Of a stretch of 64,000 nucleotides of DNA, positions 61,515 through 64,000 are shown piece by piece; position 1 is the stretch's first letter, and every line of letters starts with the position of its first letter. The translations under genes were made by a program, and so were the position numbers. Source of the stretch: Petaurus breviceps papuanus (lineage: Eukaryota; Chordata; Mammalia; Diprotodontia; Petauridae); NCBI GenBank assembly GCA_028583685.1, contig JAMXIF010001118.1, forward strand, positions 5,414,366 to 5,478,365. Direction: 5' to 3'. The notes under the pieces are model-generated. The model was not told where the DNA came from, did not search any database, and was given only the letters and a program-made list of their open reading frames with translations.

Positions 61515-61955
61515 TTATATTTTGCTTTCTAATCAAGATTTCTGTACTTTTCCATTTTAAAGGTGAATTCATCCCTTTTGTATTCTTGGTTCTGATTATT
61601 AGTTGTACATTTATCTCCATCAATTTTTTTTTTTACTTTCTGCTCTCTTTTCCAACAGCTCCCTATTTGCAAAGAAAATAAGGTAGTGAAAAAGGAGGAA
61701 ATGATTAATACTTATACTCTTCTGCTTCCAGTCCTCCACTCTGTCATTCTTTATGTTACCTAGGCCTGATCAATGGTTCTTATATGTTCTTTTCTTTCAA
61801 TAACCATTTTATGATCTTCTTTCTGTTGTCTGCGACTATACAGTCCCAAAAATTTATCTTCCTTTTAAACTCCACTCTCTCTTTTCTTCTTGGTCCAATC
61901 TTATTTCTTCCATTTCAAAGAATTTTCTTCCCCTCTCACCCAGTTTATTAAATTA
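61515..61955. other. No gene; AT-rich unclassified
   Basis: Possibly the continuation of the older T-rich repeat at 53601-54009 beyond the L1 insertion. No coding signal. Confidence 0.35.
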
Positions 61956-63480
61956 TTTATTTTTAGTTTTCAACATTCACTTCCATCAGTTTAAAATTTT
62001 CTCCTCCCTCCCCAAGACAGCTTGCAATCTTTTGGTATTTTCCTTTTAAATACATTTTCACATTAGTAATGTTGCACAGAAGAATTATAATGAATGTGTA
62101 AAAAAAACATGAGAGAGAAGATAAAACAAAACAGAAAAGAAAATAAGTTTGCTTCATTCTGCATTCCAACTCCATAGTTCTTTCTCTGGATGTGACTGGC
62201 ATTTTCCATCATGAATCTTTTGGAACTGTTTTAGGTTATTGCATTGCTGAGAAAGGGGCACTATCTATTTCATTTTTAATTTAAAATATTTCTATGAGAA
62301 AACTTTTATTTGTCTGTTCAACTCTTTTTTTTTCTACAACAGTTAAGTGTTATGTTCTTATGTTGCATTCTCCCCAGGTCTCTTCCCCCATGTCAGTATA
62401 CTGTCCTAACATATCCCAGTTAGGAGAAATGATAAATTCTTCTCTCTTCTTCCTAATTTCTCCCCAAGTGTTTTCAATTTTCCTGTAATTTTTTTTCTGT
62501 CTTTTGTTAAGATCAGAAAAACAGAACAAAAGAGGCAGGTAGGTGGCTCAGTAAATAAAGCACTGGCCCTGAAGCCAGGAGGACCTGAGTTCAAATATGA
62601 CTTCAGACACTTGTCACACTTTACTAGCTGTGTGACCTTAGGCAAGTCACTCAGCCACAATTGTCTTGCCTTCCCTCCTCCAAAAATATTAAGAATTAAA
62701 AAAAAAACAAAAGAAAAGCAACATCCCAGTTGCTGTTTCTCCTATTATTTGTTACTACTACATTTGAATATAGTACTCTTTTGAAGGAACACATAACATA
62801 TTGTTTTGCTGTTATGAAAATGTAAGTATTTCATCAATGTTTAACCCCTTTGTACTACTTAAATGTAATTACTTTGTAAGTCTCTCTGAATTATTTTATT
62901 TCAATTTCAAATTTTCTACTTACATTTTGTAAAATAAGGAATTTTTGAAGATCTTCTATTTCATTAAAAAGCTACCTTTTTCCTCTTTGTAGTATATTCA
63001 GTTTTGTAAGATAAGTTGTTCTTGACTAAAAGCTTTTATCTTTTGCCTTTTGGAATATTCTGTATTCTAAATTTTGTCTCCTTCATGGTAGCTGCTACTC
63101 AATTTTGTGTAATCCTGACTATGGTTCCTTGGCACTTGAATTCTTTATTTTTTTAATTGACTACTTGCAGCATTTTTTTTTTCTTAACATGGAATCTTTG
63201 GATTTTGGAAACTACTTATTTTAAATAGGTGATAACTTTTAGTTCCCTATTTCTTTGTAATTTCTTGGTATCATTTTAATATTTTTTATGTCCTGAAAGT
63301 CATTGAAATCTGTATGTTCCATTCTAGTTTTCAGGAAATATGCTTTTAGAAAGATTTTCTACCTTCTGCTTCAAGTATTTCTTTTAATATATTTTCCGTG
63401 TTTTCATTTTTCTCCATGGTTCCTAAAACTTTGCTTTTAATTTTTATCTCTTGTTCCTTTTCTTTCAACTAGTTTTATGG
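61956..63480 (-). mobile_element. Older ORF2-poor L1/HAL1 remnant, copy E
   Basis: Reverse L1 3' end at 61956-62260 ('AGTTTTCAACATTCACTTCC', 'CTTTCTCTGGATGTGACTGG', 'TTAGGTTATTGCATTGCTGA'). The ORF1 C-terminal region follows at about 62940-63200 ('AAGATCTTCTATTTCATTAA', 'ATTCAGTTTTGTAAGATAAG', 'TTTTGGAATATTCTGTATTC'). Less than 700 bp separates them, including a SINE, so ORF2 is missing here too. Strongly decayed. Confidence 0.6.
62525..62713 (+). mobile_element. Marsupial SINE (family A) inside copy E
   Basis: Starts AGGCAGGTAGGTGGCTCAG, 'TGGCCCTGAAGCCAGGAGGA', 'GAGTTCAAATATG', 'AGGCAAGTCACTCAGCC', A-rich end. AACAAAAG flanks it at 62525-62532 and 62706-62713. Confidence 0.85.
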
Positions 63481-64000
63481 TCAATAATCACTACAGAAAC
63501 ATAGTCAAAATTGTTCTTCGCATTTAGACTAGTTTACATGGAAATGTATGATCCAGACTGATGTCAAATTCTCTTAATGCCAAGAATCACATAGTGAGTA
63601 TCTTTTGGAGTATGGAACTGAGGAGACGATTCTACAATTGGACAATTATAGCTCATGCACAGTAAGCAAGTCTCTGGATAGAGATAAACCATTTTTTCCC
63701 AATGAGACCCTCTTTATACTTCTTAAGGGATTACTTTCTTCTTCTGGGTTTGTCTCTTTGGTATCTGTGCATTCATAGTATTTCTTCACATAGTTTGGTT
63801 GTCTTATTTTATATAACTCATATGTCTAGTTTTACTTCTTAATCTTAAACTTTGTGTCAGGGCCAGATAGTCTTTATACACATATTTGAGTGGGGAATTT
63901 GGGATGTGTTTTGTTTTGAACTTGGTTATCTGGGCTAATAGCCTTCCATCATCCCTATAACTTTCTACTTTTGATCACAAAAGGGGTTTTATATTTTATG
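63481..64000. other. No gene recognised
   Basis: T-rich unclassified DNA to the window end. Confidence 0.45.

Overview
The window looks like marsupial nuclear DNA from an AT-rich, gene-poor, intergenic or intronic region. Three things point there: many tRNA-type SINEs with the marsupial 'GCAGCTAGGTGGTGCAGTG' head, marsupial-type L1 and half-L1 (HAL1) elements, and a deep background of MIR and L2. I found no host protein-coding exon, tRNA, rRNA or CRISPR array. The only host-gene sequence is a processed copy of ribosomal protein L15 (RPL15). All families were recognised by eye from memory of consensus sequences, so family names are less certain than boundaries supported by target-site duplications (TSDs).

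Layout. 1-5.9 kb: (CT)n, unclassified repeats and MIR. 5.9-6.4 kb: a solo LTR. 6.4-19.3 kb: L2/MIR remnants and a young SINE family, including a head-to-tail dimer and a copy with an exact 15-bp TSD. 19.3-22.8 kb: an L2 split by a near-complete HAL1 (copy A). 22.8-31 kb: microsatellites, a truncated LTR and L2/SINE remnants. 31-35.4 kb: a three-level nest, an L1 3' end split by HAL1 copy B, itself split by a solo LTR with a perfect 5-bp TSD. 35.4-40.5 kb: L2, MIR, a hAT-like element and a degenerate minisatellite. 40.6-41.7 kb: one LTR inside another. 42.8-45.2 kb: a mosaic of antisense L1/HAL1 pieces interrupted by an LTR. 45.2-50.7 kb: mostly unclassified, with one candidate LTR and a TA/TG microsatellite with an assembly gap. 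50.7-53.6 kb: HAL1 copy C with TSD. 54.4-61.5 kb: a full-span L1 with imperfect 14-bp TSD, carrying a SINE in ORF1 and the RPL15 retrocopy between ORF1 and ORF2. 61.9-63.5 kb: an older antisense ORF2-poor L1/HAL1 remnant with a SINE.

No system of cooperating genes is visible. The main biological content is a record of L1 machinery mobilising several classes of passenger (HAL1, SINEs, an mRNA) and of related LTR families inserting into that debris. At least three elements keep the L1 5' end and ORF1 but have no ORF2, against a single full-span L1. I see no convincing evidence of an undescribed functional system.
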